A DNA stretch of 64,000 bases from Proteiniphilum saccharofermentans (GTDB lineage Bacteria > Bacteroidota > Bacteroidia > Bacteroidales > Dysgonomonadaceae), in NCBI RefSeq assembly GCF_900095135.1, contig NZ_LT605205.1:1364001-1428000 (forward strand). Reading direction: 5' to 3'. Both the position numbers and the translations under genes were made by a program. This document shows, in pieces, positions 28,091 to 35,707 of the stretch; position 1 is the stretch's first letter; the number at the start of each line of letters is the position of its first letter. Under the pieces are notes generated by a model. It worked only from the letters and a program-made list of their open reading frames with translations, made no database searches and was not told where the DNA came from.

Positions 28091-30379
28091 TTATTTTGAT
28101 ATTCTACCGTTCAAGATTGTAGATGTGAAAGAATATGGATTTTTCGCCAATTTTTCAAATTTCAAGTATTTCTTTTTTTGTTCATCGTTTAAACGGTTCG
28201 TTTTGAAATCGTTCTTAGCCCTGCTATACCAATCGTATAACATCTTTTCAAGACCTATGCTGCCTGAGGAAGGCATTCGTTGATTATCAGATAGAAAGTT
28301 AATAAGCATATTGTACTTACTGTTCCACTCATAGACTTTTTTTTCCGTATCAATATCTGCATATTGATCTTTTATTCTCTCTACTTCAGATTTTTGACCT
28401 TCCGTCAGTTGATCAAAATTAATGCATTGTAATCTCCACCATCGATACAGTGAAGTTTCATTTTGGTCGGTTGAAGCGGAAAAAGGGAAATGCCAGTTCT
28501 GTGAGATGAACTTTTCCAAGTCAGCCAGTCTCTCATCAAATGGCTTGTTGGAAATACCAAGCGTCGCCGGGTCGCCCGTCTTGTCTGGATAGGTCTTATT
28601 GCTCAAACCGAAACACCCGTTCTTATATTGCTTGAAACGTTTCTTTGAGTCTTTGATCATCGATGTCCGGATGCTGTTGATATTTGTCTCAGGAAAATAT
28701 TGCAAAACATGATCTGTTATTTCCCCGACTGCCCGTGGACTATCGTGTGCATTTAAAAATTCAATGATAGTTTCCCTGATGGTACCCGACTTGATATGTT
28801 TCCATTCTTTTAGCATATACATGCTTTTTCGGCCTTTGTGGGTTATTAAATCGTGTTGGTATAAAAGAGGCCGAAGCTGTTTGGAGGAGGTATATTTATG
28901 TTCCGGGAGTATCTTTTTAAATTCTGTAAATATATCATCTATGTGCATGGGTGTCCCTTGCTGTTTCAATATTTCATATATCACATCGGAAGGTTGTTTG
29001 GGAAGAACAGGAGGGGGTGGAGTGATGACTTTTCCCGAGACGGTTGCAAGGCCGAACTCATGCTCAAGGATATCGGACGCAACCTTTATTACACCTTCCA
29101 GTATTCCGTCCTTATATTTTTGCCATCCTGGCGAGCTTAATAAGTAGACTCCGAGGTGTGATATAAGGTCTATTCTACTAATTGACACAAGATGGTTTAT
29201 ATCAGTGATAAATCTGTTAAAATTGAAAGACTCTGCCAACCCTGCCGGAATCAATACACTGTTTTTCCATGTCTTATCATTTTCCCTGATAGCAAAGCTA
29301 CCCATATAGATATGTGTGGAATCGGTAAACAGAGAGAGTATCTTCAGGATAAAAGCCCGGGTGAAATGAATATTTTCCCGTTCAATCAATGCTGAGATGC
29401 GGTCATCGTCCTGCCATATAATATCGTCCTCCTTTATTGAATGCTGATAAAAGGAACATTCTTCTTTCATTTGTTTAATAAAGGAATTATTGGGTGAAAA
29501 GAAGTTCCTGTATGTTTTATTTTTAATTTGATTGATCCGTTGACTTGATAGATTGTGTATTTTTCCTAATGATTTGTTTGTTAATAGTTTATTGTTTTCG
29601 AGTATGTGGTATGAATGAAGAAGGACATCAATTTCCCTCCTGTCGTTTGACCTGAGTTCTTTTTCGAGTATCCAAAACATGGGTATATGTCCCTGTTGTG
29701 TATAGTAATCATATACAAAATCCTCCTCAAACCATTTACCTTTTTCCAATATTAGCCTCTCCCTCGGAAAAGCATCCTCCGGTAAAAGTATAATATTTAA
29801 AAGTTCATTTTCGAACTTTCTTTTTAACGCTATGAGTTCAGGATATGCTTTCTTGCCTAAATTCCTGATATTCATAAGAACTCCGTCCCGCTCAATTAGG
29901 TAATCATATATAAAATTCTCAAAATTGATTTTACCTAACCATCTGGCTGTCCGTTTAGAACAAGACGAAACAAGTTCATTATATTTTTTTTCAACTAAAA
30001 TCTTTTTTAGGGGAGACAAGTAGTTAAATAATTCGGCAGGAGAAATAAGTTTATCATTGAGGGCATGGTGAAGATCATTCTCAATCAACTCTTTTACTTC
30101 TGATTTTCTATCATATTCCGGCTCTTTTTTTTGATGGTCCCCAATTTGGGGTTCTTTAAGCTGAAAAAGAATGTCTTTACATAGTGTTTCTAATTCAAGC
30201 GAGGTCCTGTGGCCTACATTTCGAATTTCCATAAAAGACCCACCCTCTTCATAATAGGTAATAATATCATAGAGGGTGTATAGATCTATATAAAGACAAC
30301 AATTGAGTGCGCGAACGGATAATTTTCCATTGTCATGAAGGTCGCGGATTGGGATATTCTTCAATGATTCTTTTAACAT
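28091..30379 (-). CDS. Unusual multi-domain HTH protein with RNA-polymerase-like modules, function unknown
   Basis: The product has 762 residues with no signal peptide and no membrane segments. Two N-terminal segments (about 5-70, with FMEIRNVGHRTSLELETLC; and about 130-190, with LMNIRNLGKKAYPELIALK) resemble the helix-hairpin-helix fold of the RNA polymerase alpha C-terminal domain. A segment near 265-295 (TNKSLGKIHNLSSQRINQIK) resembles sigma region 4. Two winged-helix segments follow, near 475-535 (GTPMHIDDIFTEFKKILPEH) and 540-600 (DSPRAVGEITDHVLQYFPE), of the HARE-HTH kind. Two C-terminal segments (about 630-670 and 700-745) resemble helicase-associated domains (LYRWWRLQCINFDQL, KMLYDWYSRAKND). 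This suggests a DNA-binding or transcription-associated protein. It stands alone between the PUL2 regulator and the DUF4230 gene. All domain calls are by eye. Confidence 0.75.
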   Translation of the reverse strand: MLKESLKNIPIRDLHDNGKLSVRALNCCLYIDLYTLYDIITYYEEGGSFMEIRNVGHRTSLELETLCKDILFQLKEPQIGDHQKKEPEYDRKSEVKELIENDLHHALNDKLISPAELFNYLSPLKKILVEKKYNELVSSCSKRTARWLGKINFENFIYDYLIERDGVLMNIRNLGKKAYPELIALKRKFENELLNIILLPEDAFPRERLILEKGKWFEEDFVYDYYTQQGHIPMFWILEKELRSNDRREIDVLLHSYHILENNKLLTNKSLGKIHNLSSQRINQIKNKTYRNFFSPNNSFIKQMKEECSFYQHSIKEDDIIWQDDDRISALIERENIHFTRAFILKILSLFTDSTHIYMGSFAIRENDKTWKNSVLIPAGLAESFNFNRFITDINHLVSISRIDLISHLGVYLLSSPGWQKYKDGILEGVIKVASDILEHEFGLATVSGKVITPPPPVLPKQPSDVIYEILKQQGTPMHIDDIFTEFKKILPEHKYTSSKQLRPLLYQHDLITHKGRKSMYMLKEWKHIKSGTIRETIIEFLNAHDSPRAVGEITDHVLQYFPETNINSIRTSMIKDSKKRFKQYKNGCFGLSNKTYPDKTGDPATLGISNKPFDERLADLEKFISQNWHFPFSASTDQNETSLYRWWRLQCINFDQLTEGQKSEVERIKDQYADIDTEKKVYEWNSKYNMLINFLSDNQRMPSSGSIGLEKMLYDWYSRAKNDFKTNRLNDEQKKKYLKFEKLAKNPYSFTSTILNGRISK

Positions 30380-30438
30380 AGTAAATCTTAAACGAGTAAT
30401 AGGTTATACAAAATATGTAACTGTTATGTATTGATCCT

Positions 30439-30446
30439 CAAAGATA
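30439..30446 (-). promoter_or_regulatory. Possible promoter -7 box of the 762-residue protein gene
   Basis: The minus strand reads TATCTTTG, matching TAnnTTTG, about 60 bases before the start codon. No convincing -33 box is visible. Confidence 0.4.
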
Positions 30447-30513
30447 GATAAATAATGCTATAAATAAAAAAATCTGAAAATAGGAAATTTCTTCATATTC
30501 TTATTTTAATTAC

Positions 30514-30521
30514 TATTTTTG
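30514..30521 (+). promoter_or_regulatory. Possible promoter -7 box of the DUF4230 gene, with structured leader
   Basis: TATTTTTG matches TAnnTTTG. A transcript from near 30528 would have a leader of about 135 bases. The leader holds a 6-base hairpin (AACAGA at 30549-30554 with TCTGTT at 30560-30565). I do not recognise a riboswitch in it. Confidence 0.4.
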
Positions 30522-30662
30522 TATTACCTTGGGGAGTCGCCTTGATAAAACAGATTGAGTCTGTTGGTAAAATGAAAGTCATTAGTCCTCCGATAGGATG
30601 AATTTGGAAATGATGTATTGGGTATATAATAGCTATGTGTAAGCAATAACAAATTTATAGTA

Positions 30663-31277
30663 GTGAATACAAAAATAAGGATAAATATACTGACGGTCTT
30701 CTTCTTCGTTCTCTCAGTTATTTTAGCGATCCTGCTGCTGGCAGGGAATAAAAGGGCTGAGAAAGAGAGAGGATACGACAGTTCATCGGTGATGAATCGT
30801 ATTTCCTATATACAGGAGCTGGCATTGGTCAGGTATAACTATACGGGAGTGATCAGTTATAAAGACTACCGTAAGTTTTTAAATATCAATGTGCCGCTGA
30901 CCGACAAATATTTTTTACTGAAATATAACGGATATATTAAGGCCGGAGTGGATTTTAACCGGATAAATGTGACTGTAGATAACGACACTACTATTCATAT
31001 CTCGATTCCTAAACCTAAAATACTGGATACAGTGATTGATGAAAAATCAATACAGGTGTACAATGAAAGCGAGAATGCGTTTAATCCCATTAAAATATCG
31101 GATTACAACGAGGCGATTTCACGGGAGAAAAATGTGATGATCCGTGATGCAGTTGAACAGGGTATCTACAGGCAAGCGACCGATGAAGCGAAGATTGCTA
31201 TCACTTCGCTTTTGAGAGAGATGGGTTTTAAAGATATCCATATTACAGAAGAACTGGTCATGCCACAACTGAACTAA
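30663..31277 (+). CDS. DUF4230 family membrane-anchored protein
   Basis: The product has 204 residues, starting at GTG because no ATG occurs near the expected start. One N-terminal membrane segment is seen at about 8-27 (ILTVFFFVLSVILAILLLAG). The rest is extracytoplasmic and contains LALVRYNYTGVISYKDYRK, KYFLLKYNGYIKAGVDF and HISIPKPKILDTVID, which match DUF4230. The C-terminal helix region (EAKIAITSLLREMGFKDIHI) is also typical. No biochemical role is established that I know of. The gene is followed by a short hairpin (31287-31300, CCCGAC/GTCGGG) without a T run. Confidence 0.85.
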   Translation: MNTKIRINILTVFFFVLSVILAILLLAGNKRAEKERGYDSSSVMNRISYIQELALVRYNYTGVISYKDYRKFLNINVPLTDKYFLLKYNGYIKAGVDFNRINVTVDNDTTIHISIPKPKILDTVIDEKSIQVYNESENAFNPIKISDYNEAISREKNVMIRDAVEQGIYRQATDEAKIAITSLLREMGFKDIHITEELVMPQLN

Positions 31278-31371
31278 TGTGCCAACCCCGACAAGTCGGG
31301 ACAAACAACTTTCAACGGAGTGAAGCATAGTTAAATGTGCCAAGAAACTAATATGTAAATTTACAAATGGG

Positions 31372-31406
31372 TCTTGAATCTTGGTTCTTGGCTCGTGGTT
31401 CTAATT
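31372..31406. repeat. Heptanucleotide repeat, TCTTGNN type
   Basis: Five 7-base units follow each other: TCTTGAA, TCTTGGT, TCTTGGC, TCGTGGT, TCTAATT. They lie directly before the ATG of the next gene and make the farther upstream start at 31367 look like read-through of repeat DNA. Confidence 0.6.
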
Positions 31407-31414
31407 TTAATCGT

Positions 31415-31930
31415 ATGAGATTCACATTCAGGTTATACTTATACTGGGTATCCATTTTCCTGGCTTTTTACGTTGGGATTATCGTAGTAGTCTGTTTTTT
31501 GTGGAGGGTGCAAGTCAATCTCTGGCAGGCGGCGTTAGTGTTTTTTATTGTCGGTATGATCCCTCCCGCGATCATTACATATTATTTCTCAAAACGGCTC
31601 GATTATATGGAATCGGATGATCCTGATCCTCCCTCTTTTTCCGGTCAGAAGACAGAGCTGTTTCACTTTAACGGACGGACAGAATACCCTTTCGATGAGG
31701 TGATGCAGCGGATCGACCGCCAATGGATCATCTCTTATTCTGATAGGAAAAAGAACATCCTGAAGTTCAGAACAGATGCGCGAATGACCTCATGGGGATT
31801 AGGGGGATACCTGAAGATGGAGGATAAAGAAAAAATCCTGGTCATCATTTATCCTATCAATCCACGATCAAAAAGAGAAAAACTGATGGTAGAGCAATTA
31901 CTGCAACTTATGAAATCGGTGCTTGGTTGA
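31415..31930 (+). CDS. Small membrane protein, unrecognised
   Basis: The product has 171 residues from the ATG at 31415 (MRFTFRLYLYWVSIF). An in-frame ATG at 31367 lies in repeat DNA and is not preferred. Two membrane helices span about 8-30 and 39-57, with AFYVGIIVVVCFLW and AALVFFIVGMIPPAIITYYF. A cytoplasmic or periplasmic domain of about 110 residues follows, with FHFNGRTEYPFDEVMQRID and ILKFRTDARMTSWGLGGYL. I do not recognise the family. The 3' end overlaps the convergent acetyltransferase gene by 23 bases. It lies 137 bases after the DUF4230 gene and could be co-transcribed with it. Confidence 0.75.
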   Translation: MRFTFRLYLYWVSIFLAFYVGIIVVVCFLWRVQVNLWQAALVFFIVGMIPPAIITYYFSKRLDYMESDDPDPPSFSGQKTELFHFNGRTEYPFDEVMQRIDRQWIISYSDRKKNILKFRTDARMTSWGLGGYLKMEDKEKILVIIYPINPRSKREKLMVEQLLQLMKSVLG

Positions 31931-32465
31931 AAGGATAACCTTCACAGTAACGGATCACCTCCTCATTCACAAACCGGACAAAATCATTGTGCTGTTCTTT
32001 GGTGATCATGTTCGGATAACTTAGTATAAGTAGCTCCTGTGGTTCTGCCTCGAGGCGATAGGGTAGGTGCATAAAGCGATAGGGAGTGAGCGTGTAACCA
32101 GCCCGTTCATAGAACTGTAAGCGACGTACCGATAATTCATTGCTGAGGGGATCGATTTCGAGAATGATGGTATGCTCCGAATCACGCAAATATTTCAACA
32201 TCTGAGATCCGAAACTTTGTCCTCTAAGCTCAGGGTTAACTGCAAGGTACTCCAGATAGCGATAGGAATCCCATTCCCAGAAGAATATCAACCCTATCAA
32301 TTCCTCTCCTTCCCATGCCGATAAGGGAAAGAATCGCTCATCTGCATGAGCACGCAAATGATCGTCCTTTTTTCGTCTTTCCGCCAATGGAAAACTCTCT
32401 TCATACAATTTCCAAACTCTGTCCCAGCGCGCTGTATCGGTGGGATCAATCCGCAAATATTCCAT
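31908..32465 (-). CDS. GNAT family N-acetyltransferase
   Basis: The product has 185 residues. The GNAT core is clear: RRKKDDHLRAHADERFF and EELIGLIFFWEWDSYRYLEY form the central strands, and VNPELRGQSFGSQMLKYL is the acetyl-CoA pyrophosphate-binding loop (motif A, about 97-114). The late motif RLQFYERAGYTLTPYRF is also present. The acceptor substrate cannot be predicted. It overlaps the convergent membrane-protein gene by 23 bases, and the dsbA-like gene lies 89 bases upstream on the same strand. Confidence 0.88.
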   Translation of the reverse strand: MEYLRIDPTDTARWDRVWKLYEESFPLAERRKKDDHLRAHADERFFPLSAWEGEELIGLIFFWEWDSYRYLEYLAVNPELRGQSFGSQMLKYLRDSEHTIILEIDPLSNELSVRRLQFYERAGYTLTPYRFMHLPYRLEAEPQELLILSYPNMITKEQHNDFVRFVNEEVIRYCEGYPFNQAPIS

Positions 32466-32554
32466 TTATATGCTTCATTGAAAAGTTAGTAAAGACCTGT
32501 AGGTCTTATTCCATTGTGTGCAAAGATACCATAATCCTTTCAAACATGAAAAAA

Positions 32555-33277
32555 TTAAATCTCGCACATCCCGTCTGCGTCACATGACTTACCTCTGGTC
32601 ACTTCCGGTCCCGGCGAAGTATCCTTTTCTGTCCGGTTTTTCCAGTCACTATATGCTTTGTTCAGCACTTTTACAAACAGATCTACCGGTTCCGAGCCTA
32701 TAACAGCCTGCCGCCTGTCCATCAGAAAAGTGGGTACGGTATCAAACCCAAGATTGGCCGCTTCCTGCATATCTTGCTTTATATCATAGAGATAGTCGTT
32801 ACTGTCCAACATGCGGCGTATCTCTTCTTCCTCTAAACCCGCCTCTTTCCCGATAGAGACAAGCAACTCCCAATCGCTGTAATCCTTAGCTTCTTCGAAA
32901 TAAGCTTTCGACAGTTTTCCCAGGACAACGGAATCCAGTTTCTTTTCTGCTGCCAGTTTGATTAATCTGTGTGCGTCACGTGTATTGGCAGCAATTGCGT
33001 TGGGGAGAGCAAATGGAATACCTGCCTCGTCAGCCAGCCGCTTGATTCCGGCAAACATATTATCTACATTTTCTTCAGAATATCCTGCCATTTCCGTTAA
33101 GTATTGCTTGACAGGGATACCCTTCCCTTTGTCCGGAAGGTTGGGGTTGAGCTGATATGCTTTCCATTCGAGAGTCACTTCATTGGCATGATCAAACTGC
33201 CGGAGTGCCTTCTCATAATGTATTTTGCCGATATGGCAATAGGGACACATGATATCTGTCCATACTTCTATCTTCAT
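32555..33277 (-). CDS. DsbA family oxidoreductase, FrnE-like
   Basis: The product has 240 residues and no signal peptide, so it is cytoplasmic. The thioredoxin-fold active site CPYC is at residues 11-14 in WTDIMCPYCHIGK. ANTRDAHRLIKLAAEKK and FDTVPTFLMDRRQAVIGSEP (with the cis-Pro region) are typical of the FrnE/2-hydroxychromene-2-carboxylate isomerase branch of DsbA proteins. The tail has two further cysteines (SCDADGMCEI), a feature seen in some FrnE proteins. It may act in thiol redox balance. It is divergent from the PUL3 sigma gene. Confidence 0.87.
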   Translation of the reverse strand: MKIEVWTDIMCPYCHIGKIHYEKALRQFDHANEVTLEWKAYQLNPNLPDKGKGIPVKQYLTEMAGYSEENVDNMFAGIKRLADEAGIPFALPNAIAANTRDAHRLIKLAAEKKLDSVVLGKLSKAYFEEAKDYSDWELLVSIGKEAGLEEEEIRRMLDSNDYLYDIKQDMQEAANLGFDTVPTFLMDRRQAVIGSEPVDLFVKVLNKAYSDWKNRTEKDTSPGPEVTRGKSCDADGMCEI

Positions 33278-33446
33278 TTTGATCTTATGTTATCGTTTCT
33301 GTGATTAAAGTAAACAAGTTTTCCGCTGTTTTGTTTAACAGGTTGTATGTGTTTATCCATATCAGGTTTTTCGTTAAGCGACATACAGAAGATGAATTTT
33401 CTTGTTTAAAGTAAACTTGCCGAAGATGACTTTTATTTATTTTTTA

Positions 33447-33454
33447 TACTTTTG
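33447..33454 (+). promoter_or_regulatory. Possible promoter -7 box of the PUL3 sigma region
   Basis: TACTTTTG matches TAnnTTTG. A start near 33461 would lie about 17 bases before the ATG of the 40-codon ORF. No clear -33 box is visible. Confidence 0.45.
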
Positions 33455-33477
33455 AGGGTTGTTTTAAATCGATGTTA

Positions 33478-33600
33478 ATGTTTACGGCAGACTATTCAAC
33501 CCGCTTTGACAGGAAATACCCACAGGACAGTCCTGTGCCTGATGTCTTTAACAGCAATGAAAGTTTCACTTTGGTGGATATCTTTAGAATTCCGAAATGA
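33478..33600 (+). CDS. 40-residue small ORF coupled to the PUL3 sigma gene
   Basis: The frame runs from an ATG at 33478 and encodes 40 residues (contains RKYPQDSPVPDVF and ends LVDIFRIPK). Its TGA overlaps the sigma ATG in an ATGA arrangement, the usual sign of translational coupling. It sits just after a promoter-like box. It has no signal peptide and no family I recognise. It could be a leader peptide that sets sigma translation, or a chance frame in the leader. Confidence 0.35.
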   Translation: MFTADYSTRFDRKYPQDSPVPDVFNSNESFTLVDIFRIPK

Positions 33601-34148
33601 AAAAGCAAAAAGAAGATCAAGGTATTTTTACAGAATATTTTAAAGCTTTTTACCTGCAATATGCCGGAGATCTGGTCTTTTTTGCCCGGCAGTTTGTAGA
33701 TGCCCATGCAGCGGAGGATATTGTCCACGATATTTTCCTTAAGATATGGGATAAAAGGTCGACGATCATTGTGGAAGAAAATATCAGAAATTACCTTTTG
33801 TCTATGGTTCAACATGCCTGTTACGATTATTTGAAACATCAACAGGTGGAGGACACTTTTATGAATAAAGCTGTTCAACAGATTAAGCTGGACGAACTAA
33901 AATATTACGAATCGCCGAAAGACTATTTATGGGATAAAGACAAAATAGAAGCTGTTTATGCTTCTATTGAAAAACTACCGTCCAAACGCAGGGAGATTTT
34001 TAAGAAGGCCTATCTCGAAGAAAAAAAGCATACCGATATTGCCGAAGAATTGGATATTTCGGTCAGAACGGTAGAGACACATGTCTATAAAGCCCTGAAA
34101 TTTCTTCGGGATAGTCTGATTACTTTTCTCTTTCTTTCCTTTTTTTGA
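33597..34148 (+). CDS. ECF RNA polymerase sigma factor (PUL3)
   Basis: The product has 183 residues. Region 2 is seen at about 10-75 (FKAFYLQYAGDLVFFARQFV, AAEDIVHDIFLKIWDKRS). Region 4 is seen at about 120-175 (IEKLPSKRREIFKKAYLEEK, LDISVRTVETHVYKALKFLR). It should activate susC3 when released by FecR at 34479-35504. The start codon overlaps the stop of the small upstream ORF. A 330-base gap separates it from fecR, much longer than usual for these pairs. Confidence 0.93.
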   Translation: MKKQKEDQGIFTEYFKAFYLQYAGDLVFFARQFVDAHAAEDIVHDIFLKIWDKRSTIIVEENIRNYLLSMVQHACYDYLKHQQVEDTFMNKAVQQIKLDELKYYESPKDYLWDKDKIEAVYASIEKLPSKRREIFKKAYLEEKKHTDIAEELDISVRTVETHVYKALKFLRDSLITFLFLSFF

Positions 34149-34478
34149 TATAAAATTTTTACTTTTCACACGATTATTTTATTTTTTTACATTTTTGATA
34201 TGCTCGCTTCGCATAAATCGATTGATGACTAATTATATTATGCACTCTCATTATTTATTTTTTATATAAAAATTTTTCAAAAATAATACGTAGTTCACTT
34301 TTAACAATCGTATATATAATATAATAGAGAATACTCTAAATTTAATGATGCAATTCAATTGCTTGGATTATTAATTTGTTTTGGTAAAGCAACTGACGAT
34401 AAATTGAAACCGAAAAACTTGTTGAGTTCTGGTGAGTTATGGCAAAAGAACAAATAGTTCGACAAAAAGATATGACCA
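34149..34478. other. AT-rich gap between sigma and fecR of PUL3
   Basis: The 330 bases are strongly AT-rich with many A/T runs. A 16-codon frame (34439-34486) overlaps the fecR start. I find no terminator, no clear promoter and no longer ORF. Confidence 0.4.
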
Positions 34479-35504
34479 ATGAATAAAGACGTTCCGGAAA
34501 TAGTAGTACGTGTGCTTCAAGGGAACCAGACTGAAGACGATATGCATGTTTTCTTACAATGGTATCATTCTTCACAGGGAAATAAAGATATTTTCTTCCA
34601 ATTAAAACATATTTATGACTTTCGTAAGGGAGAGAAGTACCCCGATATAATAGAATTGGAGGCAAGTTGGGAGCGTTTATGGGAGAAACTTAAAAAACAA
34701 TCCGCAACACATATTTCATCATCAGAAACGAACCGGGACAAGCGTTATAGCAGCATCATACGGTATGCAGGAGTAGCAGCAGTTGCTATTTTGCTGATGG
34801 TTGTTGGAGTCCGTTTATTTTACAAGGGACGTGATCAGATAGTGTGGATCGAAGTCCGAACCGGAGCCAAAAGTGAGCCGCAAACCATCCGGTTATCCGA
34901 TGGTTCAGTCGTCTGGCTGAATGCTTCCTCCCTATTCCGGTATCCGGAAAAATTCGGTTCAAAGAACAGGGAGGTATATTTGGACGGAGAAGCATATTTC
35001 AGTGTAATGAAAAATGAACGACAGGTTTTCTTAGTCCATACTGACAAACAGCAGATCAATGTATTGGGTACCGAATTCAACGTTCTCGGATATTCTTCCG
35101 ATCCCTACACCATTACCACGCTTGTAACGGGGAAAGTGACGCTCGGGACGTATGACAATGAAAACAACCTGAAGAATGAAATTATGATGGATCCTAATCA
35201 ACAGGTCTATTTTGACAAACAGTCTTTTCAAACGACTCTGTCGGAAGTAAATACATTGGACGTTACATCGTGGATGAAAGGTATTTATTCTTTTAGAGAC
35301 TCACCATTGGAAGAGATAACCCGCCGATTGGAGAAGATTTATGGTGTTACCATTATTATTCCGGATAAAGCGGATAGAGAAGAAGAATATACGGGAAAGT
35401 TCTTTGCCCATCAGACGGTAGAAGAAATTGCAGACGTCCTTAATTTCAAAAGGCAATTCCGGTTACAATTCAGGGATGATACGATCTTTCTTCAGAGGAG
35501 ATGA
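34479..35504 (+). CDS. FecR-family anti-sigma factor (PUL3)
   Basis: The product has 341 residues. The N-terminal cytoplasmic part spans about 1-85 (VVRVLQGNQTEDDMHVFLQW). One membrane helix spans about 92-112 (IIRYAGVAAVAILLMVVGVR). The FecR domain covers about 125-225 (QTIRLSDGSVVWLNASSLF, VYLDGEAYFSV, INVLGTEFNVLGY). The C-terminal DUF4974-like domain contains IYSFRDSPLEEITRRLEKIY. It passes the SusC3 signal to the sigma factor upstream. The likely target operon, susC3/susD3, starts about 200 bases downstream. Confidence 0.94.
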   Translation: MNKDVPEIVVRVLQGNQTEDDMHVFLQWYHSSQGNKDIFFQLKHIYDFRKGEKYPDIIELEASWERLWEKLKKQSATHISSSETNRDKRYSSIIRYAGVAAVAILLMVVGVRLFYKGRDQIVWIEVRTGAKSEPQTIRLSDGSVVWLNASSLFRYPEKFGSKNREVYLDGEAYFSVMKNERQVFLVHTDKQQINVLGTEFNVLGYSSDPYTITTLVTGKVTLGTYDNENNLKNEIMMDPNQQVYFDKQSFQTTLSEVNTLDVTSWMKGIYSFRDSPLEEITRRLEKIYGVTIIIPDKADREEEYTGKFFAHQTVEEIADVLNFKRQFRLQFRDDTIFLQRR

Positions 35505-35574
35505 TCCTATAATTCAAAATAGATTAATAACTTAATAAAAACAAATGCCTATGGGAGAAACCTGAGAGATAATA

Positions 35575-35696
35575 AATAAAGAAAGCCAGGAAACTGCGCG
35601 AACAGTATCCCGGCCCATAATTCGTTTTCAATTAATTAAATCACCTCTATTGTCTCACAAGCAACAGTGGAATACTATTTTTTAATTTATCAAAAA
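35575..35696 (-). ncRNA. Predicted DonS-like antisense RNA to susC3 leader
   Basis: On the minus strand TATCTTTG (35701-35708) matches TAnnTTTG and touches the susC3 ATG. A transcript from near 35697 would run through the susC leader to a minus-strand terminator. The stem pairs 35586-35596 with 35603-35613 (11 positions with one mismatch and one G-T), followed by CTTTCTTTATTTATT. The length would be about 120 bases. The arrangement is the same as at susC1 and susC4. Boundaries are predictions. Confidence 0.42.
35586..35613 (-). terminator. Terminator-like hairpin, minus strand, in susC3 leader
   Basis: The minus strand reads CCGGGATACTG, loop TTCGCG, CAGTTTCCTGG, then a T-rich tract. No minus-strand protein gene is upstream of it. 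Confidence 0.5.
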
Positions 35697-35707
35697 CATG
35701 CAAAGAT

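Noticed and set aside
28016-28123. 35-codon plus-strand ORF beside the 762-residue protein gene
   Set aside because: Lys-rich, overlaps the end of the opposite gene, and has no start-site context.
33492-33878. Minus-strand open frame of 128 codons over the PUL3 sigma start
   Set aside because: It overlaps the sigma gene and the small coupled ORF in antisense, and shows no motif.
34439-34486. 16-codon ORF overlapping the fecR start in PUL3
   Set aside because: Too short and in an AT-rich gap where such frames arise by chance.
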